Source: an uncultured Blautia sp. (lineage in GTDB: Bacteria; Bacillota; Clostridia; Lachnospirales; Lachnospiraceae). Taken from it: a DNA stretch of 64,000 bases. This document shows, one piece after another, positions 51,251 to 60,517 of the stretch. Made by a program: the position numbers and the translations under genes. Location: NCBI RefSeq assembly GCF_947654165.1, contig NZ_CANTKB010000003.1:120350-184349 (forward strand), read 5' to 3'. Numbering within the stretch: position 1 is the first letter of the stretch; each line of letters begins with the position of its first letter. Below the pieces are notes generated by a model that saw only the letters and a list, made by a program, of their open reading frames with translations, had not been told where the DNA came from and ran no database searches.

Positions 51251-52453
51251 ATGAAGTATATTGTGATCTTAGGAGATGGAATGGCAGATGAACCGTTAGA
51301 AGAACTGGGAGGAAATACACCCCTGAGATTTGCCGAGACACCTGTGATGGATGCCTTGGCTGCACAGGGAGAAATCGGCATGGTAAAGACAGTTCCTAAT
51401 GGGATGAGTCCGGGAAGTGATACGGCAAACCTGTCCGTATTGGGGTATGATCCGAAAGTATATTATTCCGGACGTTCTCCGCTGGAAGCCCTGAATATCG
51501 GGGTGAAGATGGAGGACGGAGATGTAGCCATCCGTGCCAATCTGGTTACTTTGTCTGAGGAAGAGAAGGTATATGAAGAGAAGCACATCTTGGATCACAG
51601 TGCGGATGAAATCAGTACACAGGAGGCAGAAGTACTCCTTAAAGCGGTGCAGAAAGAACTTCAAAATGAAATGTTTCAGTTTTATGTGGGAACCAGTTAC
51701 CGTCACTGCCTGATCTGGAAACAGGGTATGGTAGTTCCTCTGACACCTCCTCATGACATTCGTGGGAAAGTCATTGGAGACTATGTGGCAGAGGAAAAAC
51801 TGCTTCTGGATCTTCAGAAGAGGAGTTACGAGATTCTGGTGAATCATCCTGTGAATCTGGAGCGGAAAAAGAAAGGTCTGAATCCGGGAAACAGTCTCTG
51901 GTTCTGGGGAGCCGGAACCAAGCCCTCTTTGATGAATTTTGAGGAAAAGTTTCACAAAAAAGGTGCCATGATATCAGCCGTAGATCTGTTAAAAGGCATT
52001 GCTGTTGGCACCGGGATGGAGAATCTTACCGTAGAAGGTGCCGACGGAGGGCTGCATACCAATTATGAGGGAAAGGCTCAGGCTGCTCTTGGGGCACTGC
52101 TTGTGGATGGATGTGATTTTGCTTATATTCATGTGGAGGCACCGGATGAAATGGGACACCAGGGAAGCACTCAAAAGAAAATCCAGGCCATTGAATATCT
52201 GGATCAGAGAGTGATCAAAGCAGTAAAAGAAGGGATGGATGCGTCAGGAGAAGACTATAGAATGTTAATCCTTCCGGATCATCCCACACCGATTTGTGTG
52301 AAAACCCATACGGGGAATCCGGTTCCGTATCTGCTGTATGACAGCAGAAATTCAGAAAAACATGATTGGAAATATAATGAGCATGAAGCAGAGAACAGCG
52401 GGAACTATCTGGAAAAAGGCTATGAACTGCTGGGATATTTGTTTGAGAATTAA
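51251..52453 (+). CDS. Cofactor-independent phosphoglycerate mutase-like protein, possible homoserine kinase
   Basis: 400 residues of the alkaline phosphatase-like apgM family: metal site GDGMADEP (8-15), candidate nucleophile Ser in GSDTANLS, EAPDEMGHQGS, PDHPTPI. ApgM converts 3-PG to 2-PG. Where it follows hom and no thrB is present, a group of these proteins has been proposed to act as homoserine kinase. This context, 14 bases after hom, fits that idea. The reaction is not decided by sequence. Confidence 0.8.
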   Translation: MKYIVILGDGMADEPLEELGGNTPLRFAETPVMDALAAQGEIGMVKTVPNGMSPGSDTANLSVLGYDPKVYYSGRSPLEALNIGVKMEDGDVAIRANLVTLSEEEKVYEEKHILDHSADEISTQEAEVLLKAVQKELQNEMFQFYVGTSYRHCLIWKQGMVVPLTPPHDIRGKVIGDYVAEEKLLLDLQKRSYEILVNHPVNLERKKKGLNPGNSLWFWGAGTKPSLMNFEEKFHKKGAMISAVDLLKGIAVGTGMENLTVEGADGGLHTNYEGKAQAALGALLVDGCDFAYIHVEAPDEMGHQGSTQKKIQAIEYLDQRVIKAVKEGMDASGEDYRMLILPDHPTPICVKTHTGNPVPYLLYDSRNSEKHDWKYNEHEAENSGNYLEKGYELLGYLFEN

Positions 52454-52474
52454 GATAAAAATGGAATGATTAGA

Positions 52475-52537
52475 AAAAGGTGCATGATAAGCAAGAAAAC
52501 CATCAACGTAGTTGATTTTGCTTACCATGCACCTTTT
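52475..52537. terminator. Long hairpin terminator between convergent genes
   Basis: AAAAGGTGCATG and TAAGCAA pair with TTGCTTA and CATGCACCTTTT, with an inner ATCAAC/GTTGAT stem. Serves the apgM-like gene and the membrane gene on -. Confidence 0.85.
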
Positions 52538-52547
52538 GTTATCCCTA

Positions 52548-53303
52548 TTACATATTTGAGTTAAAAGTATCATCCTGAAAACTTCCAGGTTCTATCACCG
52601 GTGTATCCAGTTCTCCGGTAACATCCATATAGAAAAAAGCCAGAGTGGTCTGCATATAAGGAAGCAGCCATAAAATACCGATATAACAGGTAAAAGTACA
52701 TACAAGAGTCAAAGGAAGGAAACTAAGATATAAATAGAAGTATCGTCCCTTGTTCCCTTTCATCAGTCTCAGACTTTCTTTCATAGCCTCTATAGCTCCC
52801 ATTTCCGGGTAATCCAGAAGCAGATAATTTGCAAGCCCGAAGAAAGCACAGAGGATGATGTTCACAAGACTGCGTACCAGAATGCCCACAAGGCTTAACA
52901 TCATGGCATTCATAGATGTGCTGGTGTAACTTGGAATATCAAAAGGAAGAGATACCAGGATTCCTGCCAACAGCATCAGAAAGTTTACGATGATAAAACG
53001 ATCTGGATTGTGGGAAAAAGTGTATAAAATATCTTTGAGGGAATAAGGCATTCTTCTGCTTAGATTTAACAGCATTTTGTTATAACCTGCCATGAGCAGG
53101 GAACTGAGCAGGGAAAAAAGGTACACCAGAATCTGGCTGGTGACAAGGCTTATGGTGCTGGAAAGATCAAGAAATCCTGTTAAAACCATGCTCAGAACAC
53201 TGGTAGCTACGGTGATCAGAAGATAACCGGAAACAGGAAGACCGAAATTTCCCGCAAGGGATTCCCGGGCAAGGGATTTTAGATTTGCTGAAGTACGTTT
53301 CAT
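52548..53303 (-). CDS. DUF975 family membrane protein
   Basis: 251 residues from ATG 53303 (GGAG 7 bases before); nine upstream codons are open but lack a site. About six spans with a basic N-terminus (KRTSANLKSLARESL). Reads EAMKESLRLMKGNKGRYFYLYLSFL near the end, typical of DUF975. Function unknown. Confidence 0.75.
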   Translation of the reverse strand: MKRTSANLKSLARESLAGNFGLPVSGYLLITVATSVLSMVLTGFLDLSSTISLVTSQILVYLFSLLSSLLMAGYNKMLLNLSRRMPYSLKDILYTFSHNPDRFIIVNFLMLLAGILVSLPFDIPSYTSTSMNAMMLSLVGILVRSLVNIILCAFFGLANYLLLDYPEMGAIEAMKESLRLMKGNKGRYFYLYLSFLPLTLVCTFTCYIGILWLLPYMQTTLAFFYMDVTGELDTPVIEPGSFQDDTFNSNM

Positions 53304-53355
53304 AAATAATCTCCAATCTTTTCTTCTCATATCTGTGGTATAATTCTATTGAATC

Positions 53356-53383
53356 ATTATATCATATTCAAAAAAGGTTACAA
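53356..53383 (-). promoter_or_regulatory. Promoter of the DUF975 gene
   Basis: On -: TTGTAA (53383-53378), 16-bp spacer, perfect TATAAT (53361-53356). Confidence 0.6.
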
Positions 53384-53391
53384 GGGGAGAA

Positions 53392-53829
53392 ATGGCAGAA
53401 ATGAAGGGAAAAACACGCAACAGACAGCAGGAAAAAGGATTGTACCAGGGTGGATGGATTTTGTTGCTGGTATTTCTGATTCTGGCAGCGGGAAACAGAA
53501 TCTTTCACATGAAATTCCTGACTTTACCCTGTCTTGTACATAAATGGACAGGATATTATTGCCCGGGCTGCGGTGGAACCAGAGCATTTTTAGAATTGCT
53601 TAAAGGTCATTTTGTGACTTCTTTTTTCTATCATCCGGTAGTGTTGTATGGGAGTATTTTATATGTCTGTTTTATGATTTCCCATACCATTGAATATCTT
53701 TCAAAGGGGAAATTTAAAATAGGAATGCCATATACAGACTGGTATCTTTACATCGCCATAGCGATTATTTTGATACAATGGGTGGTGAAAAATATAGTGA
53801 AAGCTGTGTGGGGGATCGGACTGGCATAA
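53392..53829 (+). CDS. DUF2752 membrane protein
   Basis: 145 residues, three spans. The signature YYCPGCGGTRAF lies between the first two. Two cysteines in CPGCG could bind a metal. Family function unknown. ATG 53392 lies close to AAGGGGAG; ATG 53401 is an alternative. Converges on the next gene. Confidence 0.8.
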   Translation: MAEMKGKTRNRQQEKGLYQGGWILLLVFLILAAGNRIFHMKFLTLPCLVHKWTGYYCPGCGGTRAFLELLKGHFVTSFFYHPVVLYGSILYVCFMISHTIEYLSKGKFKIGMPYTDWYLYIAIAIILIQWVVKNIVKAVWGIGLA

Positions 53830-53831
53830 AG

Positions 53832-53870
53832 AAAGCAGGAGTCCTAATCAATTGGAAATCCTGCTTTACA
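53832..53870. terminator. Hairpin between convergent genes
   Basis: AAAGCAGGA (53832-53840) pairs with TCCTGCTTT (53859-53867). Weak T run. Confidence 0.55.
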
Positions 53871-53882
53871 TGTGTTCTTTTC

Positions 53883-54455
53883 TCAGATAAAGTTTCCTTC
53901 TCCGTTAGTATTAGAGTCCGGTATGGTATCTGGCTGTTCATAATAGAAAGGAAGATCATCGTCAAAGAAATCGTCATAATTATCATAGCTGTCGTAGCTA
54001 TCATAATCGTCATAGTCATCTACAGATTCATCTCCTTCATAGAGATATTTATTCAGAAAATTGTAAATATCGTCTTCGGAAGTTTCGTCAGAAAACAAAA
54101 TGGAAAAATAATCATCTATAAAGGTGCGTCCCTTATCAGTTGTCATAAAAAATGTACACAATGTAATGATCAGTGTTGATGCAAGAACAAGGACACTGAC
54201 ACCGATTGCCATACCGGCTTTTGCAGGGCCGGAACGTGCATACTGTCCTTTTGAGAGGCAGGAGAATAAAATAGCAAGACCTGCAAAAATAAGCAGTGCC
54301 AGAGGCATGCAGCACACAGATAAAAGTGCAAGGATTCCCATGACCAGGGAAAGGGAAGCCATAGTATTATTTCCTTCAAAACCGACAGGTGCGGGATTTT
54401 GAGAAGGCTGTGGTGTATAAGGCTGATAGTAGCTGCCGTCATAAGGATTTTCCAT
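53883..54455 (-). CDS. DUF4190-like membrane protein with Asp/Tyr-rich tail
   Basis: 190 residues. Pro/Tyr/Gln-rich head (YYQPYTPQPSQNPAP), two spans near 32-62 and 80-105, then an acidic tail with repeating D-Y-D-S units (VDDYDDYDSYDSYDNYDD). Plan resembles DUF4190-type small membrane proteins. Function unknown. Confidence 0.65.
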   Translation of the reverse strand: MENPYDGSYYQPYTPQPSQNPAPVGFEGNNTMASLSLVMGILALLSVCCMPLALLIFAGLAILFSCLSKGQYARSGPAKAGMAIGVSVLVLASTLIITLCTFFMTTDKGRTFIDDYFSILFSDETSEDDIYNFLNKYLYEGDESVDDYDDYDSYDSYDNYDDFFDDDLPFYYEQPDTIPDSNTNGEGNFI

Positions 54456-54550
54456 AAATATGAAGCCACCTTTCTTTCGTCAATTTTAGAATTTTTAAGG
54501 ATGTTACTCATTATTTTATCACGGAATATTTTCAGGGGCAACCAATTTTC

Positions 54551-54579
54551 TTGACAAATCCTCCGTGCATTGATAATGT
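54551..54579 (+). promoter_or_regulatory. Promoter of tex
   Basis: TTGACA (54551-54556), 17-bp spacer, TAATGT (54574-54579), 74 bases before the start codon. Confidence 0.6.
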
Positions 54580-54653
54580 TGTAGATAGCGGAATCATACA
54601 GAGTAAAGAATAGGTTCTGCTATGGAAACTTAGGGAAAGAAAGGACGTTTTAT

Positions 54654-56798
54654 ATGGACATTATTCAAGTGATCACCCAGGAATTAAAGGTAGAGAAATG
54701 GCAGGTAGAGGCTGCGGTTACTCTGATAGATGAAGGGAACACCATCCCATTTATTTCACGATATAGGAAAGAAGCTACAGGAGCATTAAATGACGAACAG
54801 CTTCGTACTCTCTTTGAGCGACTTACTTATTTAAGAAACTTAGAGGATAAGAAAAACCAGGTACTTTCCAGCATTGAAGAGCAGGGAAAACTTACAGAAG
54901 AGTTGAAAAAGCAGATTCTGGAAGCACAGACTTTAGTAGTGGTAGAGGATTTATATCGCCCGTATCGACCAAAGAGAAGGACAAGAGCCACTATCGCAAA
55001 AGAAAAGGGTCTGGAGCCATTGGCAAATATTCTGAAGCTTCAGATGACAGACAAATCGATGGAAGAAGAAGCGGAAGCTTTTATCTCAGAAGAAAAAGAA
55101 GTAAAGACAGCCAAGGAAGCTCTGGCAGGGGCCATGGATATTGTGGCTGAAAGTATTTCCGATGAGGCTGATTACCGTATCCGCATTCGTAAGACAACTA
55201 TGAAATCAGGACTTCTGGTATCTTCTGCAAAAAAACCGGAAGAATCTACGGTTTATGAGATGTATTATGAATATCAGGAGCCGGTTTCCAAAGTGGCAGG
55301 ACACAGGATTCTGGCAATTAACAGGGGAGAAAAAGAGAAGATTCTTACTGTGAAAATCGAAGCACCGGAAGAAGAGATCCTCCGTTATCTGGAGAAACAG
55401 GTTATTACAAAAGATAATCCAAATACAACACCAATATTAAAAGCAACAGTAGAAGATTCTTACAGACGTTTAATCGCCCCGGCTATTGAACGTGAGATTC
55501 GCAATGATTTAACAGAAAAAGCAGAGGATGGAGCGATTAAAGTCTTTAAGAAGAACCTGGAACAGCTTCTTATGCAGCCTCCAATCGTAGGACAGGTGGT
55601 TCTCGGATGGGACCCTGCTTTCCGTACAGGATGCAAACTTGCAGTCGTAGATGCTACGGGAAAAGTACTGGATACTACCGTGATTTATCCCACTGCACCT
55701 ACCACTCCCGCTAAGATTGCAGCAGCAAAAGAAACTTTGAAAAAATTAATTAAAAAGTATAATATTACCCTGTTTTCTGTGGGAAATGGTACAGCCAGCA
55801 GAGAGTCTGAACAGGTGATCGTTGAACTTTTAAAAGAAATTCCGGAAAAGGTGCAGTATGTAATTACCAATGAAGCGGGTGCTTCTGTATATTCAGCAAG
55901 CAAGCTGGCAACCGAGGAATTTCCGAACTTTGATGTGGGACAGAGAAGTGCAGCATCCATTGCCAGAAGGCTTCAGGATCCACTGGCAGAACTGGTAAAA
56001 ATTGATCCAAAATCCATCGGTGTGGGACAGTATCAGCATGATATGAACCAGAAAAAATTGGGAGAAGCACTTTCAGGTGTAGTAGAGGACTGTGTAAATA
56101 AAGTCGGTGTGGATTTGAATACAGCATCGGTTTCTCTGTTAGAATATGTGTCCGGTATCAGCAAAGCCATTGCAAAAAATATCGTGCTTTACAGAGAAGA
56201 AAACGGAGAATTTACAGATAGAAAAGAGTTGTTAAAGGTAGCAAAATTAGGACCGAAAGCCTTTGAACAGTGTGCCGGATTCCTGCGTATCCGAGGAGGA
56301 AAAAATCCTCTGGATGCTACCAGCGTACACCCGGAAAGCTACGAAGCAGCAGAGAAATTACTGGCTGATATGGGTATGAAACCAGAAGATATCTTCCAGG
56401 GTACTGCGGTATATTATATTAAAGATTATGCTCAGATGGCAAAGAAGCTCGGAGTAGGAGAAATGACACTCCGTGATATTGTAAAAGAACTTACAAAGCC
56501 GGGAAGAGACCCTCGTGAGGAGATGCCGAAGCCGATTCTTCGCACCGATGTGCTGGATATGAAGGACTTAAAAGAAGGTATGGTTCTCAAGGGAACAGTA
56601 AGAAACGTTATTGATTTCGGTGCCTTTGTGGACATCGGTGTTCATCAGGATGGGCTTGTGCATATTTCTGAGATGACAGACCGATTCATCAAGCATCCGC
56701 TGGAAGCAGTGAGCGTAGGTGATGTGGTTGATGTAAAAGTCCTTGGTGTGGATATGAAGAAAAAGAGAATTTCCCTGACCATGAAAGGGATTCAATAA
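54654..56798 (+). CDS. tex: Tex-like RNA-binding transcription accessory protein
   Basis: 714 residues. Tex N-domain (FISRYRKEATGALND), YqgF-like domain (VVLGWDPAFRTGCKLAVVD), helix-hairpin-helix part (LEYVSGISKAIAKNI) and C-terminal S1 domain (GMVLKGTVRNVIDFGAFVDI). A cytoplasmic nucleic-acid-binding factor. Full length. Confidence 0.96.
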   Translation: MDIIQVITQELKVEKWQVEAAVTLIDEGNTIPFISRYRKEATGALNDEQLRTLFERLTYLRNLEDKKNQVLSSIEEQGKLTEELKKQILEAQTLVVVEDLYRPYRPKRRTRATIAKEKGLEPLANILKLQMTDKSMEEEAEAFISEEKEVKTAKEALAGAMDIVAESISDEADYRIRIRKTTMKSGLLVSSAKKPEESTVYEMYYEYQEPVSKVAGHRILAINRGEKEKILTVKIEAPEEEILRYLEKQVITKDNPNTTPILKATVEDSYRRLIAPAIEREIRNDLTEKAEDGAIKVFKKNLEQLLMQPPIVGQVVLGWDPAFRTGCKLAVVDATGKVLDTTVIYPTAPTTPAKIAAAKETLKKLIKKYNITLFSVGNGTASRESEQVIVELLKEIPEKVQYVITNEAGASVYSASKLATEEFPNFDVGQRSAASIARRLQDPLAELVKIDPKSIGVGQYQHDMNQKKLGEALSGVVEDCVNKVGVDLNTASVSLLEYVSGISKAIAKNIVLYREENGEFTDRKELLKVAKLGPKAFEQCAGFLRIRGGKNPLDATSVHPESYEAAEKLLADMGMKPEDIFQGTAVYYIKDYAQMAKKLGVGEMTLRDIVKELTKPGRDPREEMPKPILRTDVLDMKDLKEGMVLKGTVRNVIDFGAFVDIGVHQDGLVHISEMTDRFIKHPLEAVSVGDVVDVKVLGVDMKKKRISLTMKGIQ

Positions 56799-56825
56799 AA
56801 GAAATGTTGAAAGGAAACGTTTGAC

Positions 56826-58631
56826 ATGAATGTAAATCAGGAAAGAATTGCAAGACTGCAGCAGGAAATGCAGAAAGAAGACATGGATCTGTATCTGGTG
56901 CCTACCGCAGATTTTCATCAGTCTGAGTATGTGGGAGATTATTTTAAGGCACGAGCATGGCTGTCTGGTTTTACAGGTTCAGCGGGAACCCTGGTCGTGA
57001 CAAAAAAAGAAGCATGCCTTTGGGCAGATGGAAGATATTTCATTCAGGCTGCGAAACAGTTGGAAGGAACCGGTGTTATCCTGATGAAAATGGGAGAAGA
57101 GGGAGTTCCTGCAATTGAAGAATATATAGAAGAAAATCTGCCGGAGCACGGATGCCTGGGTTGTGACGGAAGAACGATCCATGTAGCAGAAGGAATGGAA
57201 TTTCTTGATATTTTAAAGAAAAAATCAGGAACATTAAAATGTCAGAAAGACCTGGTTGGAAGTATCTGGGAGAACCGTCCGGAAATGTCAAAAGAACAGG
57301 TCTATCTGCTGGACACCAAATATGCAGGAAAATCAAGAGAAGAGAAAATCAAAGAAGTGCGTGCTGCAATGGAAAAAGCAGGAGCAAATGTGCATCTGAT
57401 CTCCAGTATGGATGATATTGTGTGGCTGTTAAATATCAGAGGAAATGATATTGTCTGCAATCCTGTAGTGATGTCCTATGTGATGATGGATATGGAAACT
57501 GTGAAATTTTATGTGCAGGAAGAAGCAGTATCCGCAGAAGTAAGACAAGCCCTGGAAGCAGCAGGAGTTGTTCTCTGCCCGTATTTCCAGGTGTATGAAG
57601 ATGTGAAATCTTTGAAGAGCAGCGATAAGATCATGGCAGAAGATGTATGTACGAACTTTACCCTTTATGAAAGTATTCCGGAACATACAGAAGTGATTTT
57701 TGAAAAGAATCCTGCTGCAGTCCTGAAGGGAAATAAAAACCCGGTGGAACAGGAAAATATCCGCATTGCCCATGTGAAAGATGCAAAGGCTATGTGTCGT
57801 TTTATCTATTGGCTGAAACAGAATGTTGGAAGCGGTGAAGTGACAGAATACAGTGCAGCCAAAAAAAGCGAGGAGTTCAGAAGACAAGATCCGGACTGCC
57901 TGGATTTGAGCTTTGAAACCATCTGTGCCTATGGGCCAAATGCCGCTATGTGCCACTATGCACCTACAGCAGAAGAATATGCCAATGTAGAGCCAAAGGG
58001 ATTTTTCCTCATCGATTCCGGCGGACAGTACTGGCAGGGTACCACTGACATTACCAGAACCATTGCAGTGGGAGAACTGACACAGGAACAGAAAGAACAC
58101 TTTACTTTAGTGCTTCAGGGACACATCCGTCTTGCAATGACAAAATTTCAGTATGGCTGCAGCGGTGCGAATCTGGATGCCATTGTAAGAGGACCGCTCT
58201 GGGAGAGAGGACTGGACTTTAATCATGGAACAGGACATGGTGTCGGATATTTATTGAACGTCCATGAAGGTCCCCAGAACATTAACTGGAGACTCAACAA
58301 CAAAGGAAGAAGAGGAAACAGTGTACCATTTGAAGAAGGAATGCTTACTTCTAACGAACCGGGACTGTATCTGGAAGGAAAATACGGTATCCGAACAGAA
58401 AATCTGATGCTTTGCAAAAAAGCAGAGAAGAACAGCTATGGTCAGTTTATGGAATTTGAGACAGTGACACTTGTTCCTTATGAGAGAGAAGCTATTCTCC
58501 CGGAAATGCTTACAAAAGCAGAGTTAGACTGGCTGAATGCTTATCATCAGAAGGTATATGAGACCGTAGGACCTCTTCTCGGGGAAGAAGAGAGAGCATG
58601 GCTTTTTGAAGTTACAAGAGAAATCAGATAA
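56826..58631 (+). CDS. Xaa-Pro aminopeptidase P (M24 family, long form)
   Basis: 601 residues: two creatinase-like N-terminal domains (about 1-300) and an M24 domain. Metal ligands in IDSGGQYWQGTTDITRT (two Asp), HGTGHGVGYLLNVHEGP (His) and TSNEPGLYL / GIRTENL (two Glu). It removes residues before proline. Cytoplasmic. AAAGGA before ATG 56826. Confidence 0.95.
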   Translation: MNVNQERIARLQQEMQKEDMDLYLVPTADFHQSEYVGDYFKARAWLSGFTGSAGTLVVTKKEACLWADGRYFIQAAKQLEGTGVILMKMGEEGVPAIEEYIEENLPEHGCLGCDGRTIHVAEGMEFLDILKKKSGTLKCQKDLVGSIWENRPEMSKEQVYLLDTKYAGKSREEKIKEVRAAMEKAGANVHLISSMDDIVWLLNIRGNDIVCNPVVMSYVMMDMETVKFYVQEEAVSAEVRQALEAAGVVLCPYFQVYEDVKSLKSSDKIMAEDVCTNFTLYESIPEHTEVIFEKNPAAVLKGNKNPVEQENIRIAHVKDAKAMCRFIYWLKQNVGSGEVTEYSAAKKSEEFRRQDPDCLDLSFETICAYGPNAAMCHYAPTAEEYANVEPKGFFLIDSGGQYWQGTTDITRTIAVGELTQEQKEHFTLVLQGHIRLAMTKFQYGCSGANLDAIVRGPLWERGLDFNHGTGHGVGYLLNVHEGPQNINWRLNNKGRRGNSVPFEEGMLTSNEPGLYLEGKYGIRTENLMLCKKAEKNSYGQFMEFETVTLVPYEREAILPEMLTKAELDWLNAYHQKVYETVGPLLGEEERAWLFEVTREIR

Positions 58632-58645
58632 GAAGAAGCTCTTTG

Positions 58646-58674
58646 TTGAAATCACATATGCGAAGGGTTATAAT
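58646..58674 (+). promoter_or_regulatory. Promoter of the NUDIX gene
   Basis: TTGAAA (58646-58651), 17-bp spacer, perfect TATAAT (58669-58674). It follows the aminopeptidase stop by 14 bases. Confidence 0.7.
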
Positions 58675-58678
58675 AAAG

Positions 58679-58704
58679 GAGGATACCTGAAAAAAGGTAT
58701 CCTC
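58679..58704 (+). other. Leader hairpin of the NUDIX gene
   Basis: GAGGATACC (58679-58687) pairs with GGTATCCTC (58696-58704), loop TGAAAAAA. It begins near the expected transcription start. It may stabilise the 5' end, or end transcripts coming from the aminopeptidase gene. Confidence 0.55.
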
Positions 58705-58734
58705 TCTTTGAAAACTGTTTTAAAGGAGGACAAA

Positions 58735-59346
58735 ATGGCAAAAATTAAGAAAGTAACAAAAACCACAGATAATCCTTTTTTGAATCTATATGAATTGGAC
58801 AGGGAGTCCAAGACCGGAAAAAAAGGAAAATATTATGTGGCCTCCAGGGCAAAAAATGTGAGCAGCTTAAAGCTGAATTCAAAGAAAAATAAACCGGACG
58901 GTGTGATTATCTATAGTTTATACGGAGAAAATCAGGATAAAGTGGTTCTGGTTCGTCAATACCGTTACAGTATTGATGATTATATCTATGAATTTCCGGC
59001 AGGATTGGTGGAGGAAACAGAAGATTACAAAGAAGCAGCAGTTCGGGAAATGAAGGAAGAGACCGGGCTGGAATTTCAGCCGTTGGAAGTAGATCCTGTT
59101 TATGAAAAACCGGCTTTTACGACCATAGGAATGACGGATGAATCCTGCAGCATCGTGTTCGGAACATCCACCGGCAGGATTTCTCAGGAATATTTAGAAG
59201 ATACTGAAGAAATTGAAGTAGTTTTGGCAGACAGAGAAGAAATCAGACGGATCTTAAGGGAAGAGAATGTGGCTATTATGTGTTCTTATATGCTGATGCA
59301 CTTTCTTCATGATAAGGAACCTTTCGGATTTTTGACAGAGATGTAG
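58735..59346 (+). CDS. NUDIX hydrolase, ADP-ribose pyrophosphatase-like
   Basis: 203 residues from ATG 58735 (AAAGGAGGA upstream); the open frame before it runs through the promoter and hairpin. The Nudix box is perfect: GLVEETEDYKEAAV then REMKEETGL. LVRQYRYSIDDYIYEFPAG matches ADP-ribose pyrophosphatases. It should hydrolyse ADP-ribose or similar nucleotides. Confidence 0.88.
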   Translation: MAKIKKVTKTTDNPFLNLYELDRESKTGKKGKYYVASRAKNVSSLKLNSKKNKPDGVIIYSLYGENQDKVVLVRQYRYSIDDYIYEFPAGLVEETEDYKEAAVREMKEETGLEFQPLEVDPVYEKPAFTTIGMTDESCSIVFGTSTGRISQEYLEDTEEIEVVLADREEIRRILREENVAIMCSYMLMHFLHDKEPFGFLTEM

Positions 59347-59367
59347 AGACAGGAGCGTTTTACGCAT

Positions 59368-60516
59368 ATGAAATGGAAAAAATATGTAAAAAGTATTGTG
59401 GTATTTCTATTTACCATAGCAGCAATTGCAGCAGGAATCTTTCTTGGCATTAAATTTATGAAGTTTTTTATGCCATTTGTAATCGGGTGGCTGATCGCTT
59501 TGATTGCCAATCCTCTGGTGAGGATGCTGGAGCGGAGGTTAAAGGTGGCCAGAAAACATACCTCCATGTTTTTGATCATAGGGGTTCTGGCAGCTATTGT
59601 GGCAGGAATTTATTTAATCGGTGTCAAAACAGTAGAAGAAACCAGGCTTTTGATTGAACAGGCACCATCCATATATGAAGGAATCCGGGAGGATTTCCAG
59701 GTGGCCGGTGAAAATTTGTCTATGATCATAGAGGATTTGCCGGAAAGTGTTCAGGACAGTATTCAGGAATTTCAGGATAATGTGGGGAATCTCACCGGAA
59801 AAGCAATGAGTAAAATCAGTCAGATTACGGTAGATCAGGCAGGAGATATTGCCAAAAATCTGCCCAGTCTTCTGATCGCTATTATCTTTACCATTTTATC
59901 TGCATATTTCTTTATTGCAGACAGAGATAAGATTCTGGAATTTGGAAGGGCGAATACACCTCAGGTCATTCAGGAACACTGGCGTATGCTGACAGACAGT
60001 TTTAAGAAGGTATTCGGAGGATATTTTAAGGCTCAGTTTAAAATCATGGGGGTCATCAGTGTGATTATCTTTATCGGTCTGTTGATTCTCCATGTGAAGT
60101 TTGCAGCAGTTTTTGCTATTTTAATCGCATTGCTGGACATGCTTCCGTTTTTTGGAACAGGAACCGCATTTGTTCCCTGGGCATTGTTTAAGATTATTTC
60201 CGGAGATGTAAAATATGCGTTGGGTCTCCTTATTTTATATCTGATCACTCAGCTTGTACGCAGAATCATTGAACCTAAAGTGGTAGGGGATACCATAGGA
60301 ATGAATCCGCTCCTGACCCTGGTATTTATGTATGCCGGTTATCAGTTCAGCGGAGTGCTGGGGATGATTCTGGCAGTACCTGTAGGTGCGATTGCCATTA
60401 ATTTTTATAAGGCAGGGGTCTTCAATGCACCCCTTAATGGTATCCGCGAGGCAATCAATGATTTTCTGAAGTGGATGTACAGCAGTGAAGATGAGACTGA
60501 CGGCAAAGGGGAATGA
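59368..60516 (+). CDS. AI-2E family transporter-like permease
   Basis: 382 residues, seven to eight spans: KFFMPFVIGWLIALIANPLV, a central helical part without spans (about 95-165), then FKAQFKIMGVISVIIF and the typical RRIIEPKVVGDTIGMNPLL. The family carries AI-2 exporters and Na+/H+ antiporters among others, so the substrate is open. trkH starts two bases after the stop. Confidence 0.88.
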   Translation: MKWKKYVKSIVVFLFTIAAIAAGIFLGIKFMKFFMPFVIGWLIALIANPLVRMLERRLKVARKHTSMFLIIGVLAAIVAGIYLIGVKTVEETRLLIEQAPSIYEGIREDFQVAGENLSMIIEDLPESVQDSIQEFQDNVGNLTGKAMSKISQITVDQAGDIAKNLPSLLIAIIFTILSAYFFIADRDKILEFGRANTPQVIQEHWRMLTDSFKKVFGGYFKAQFKIMGVISVIIFIGLLILHVKFAAVFAILIALLDMLPFFGTGTAFVPWALFKIISGDVKYALGLLILYLITQLVRRIIEPKVVGDTIGMNPLLTLVFMYAGYQFSGVLGMILAVPVGAIAINFYKAGVFNAPLNGIREAINDFLKWMYSSEDETDGKGE

Positions 60517-60517
60517 C

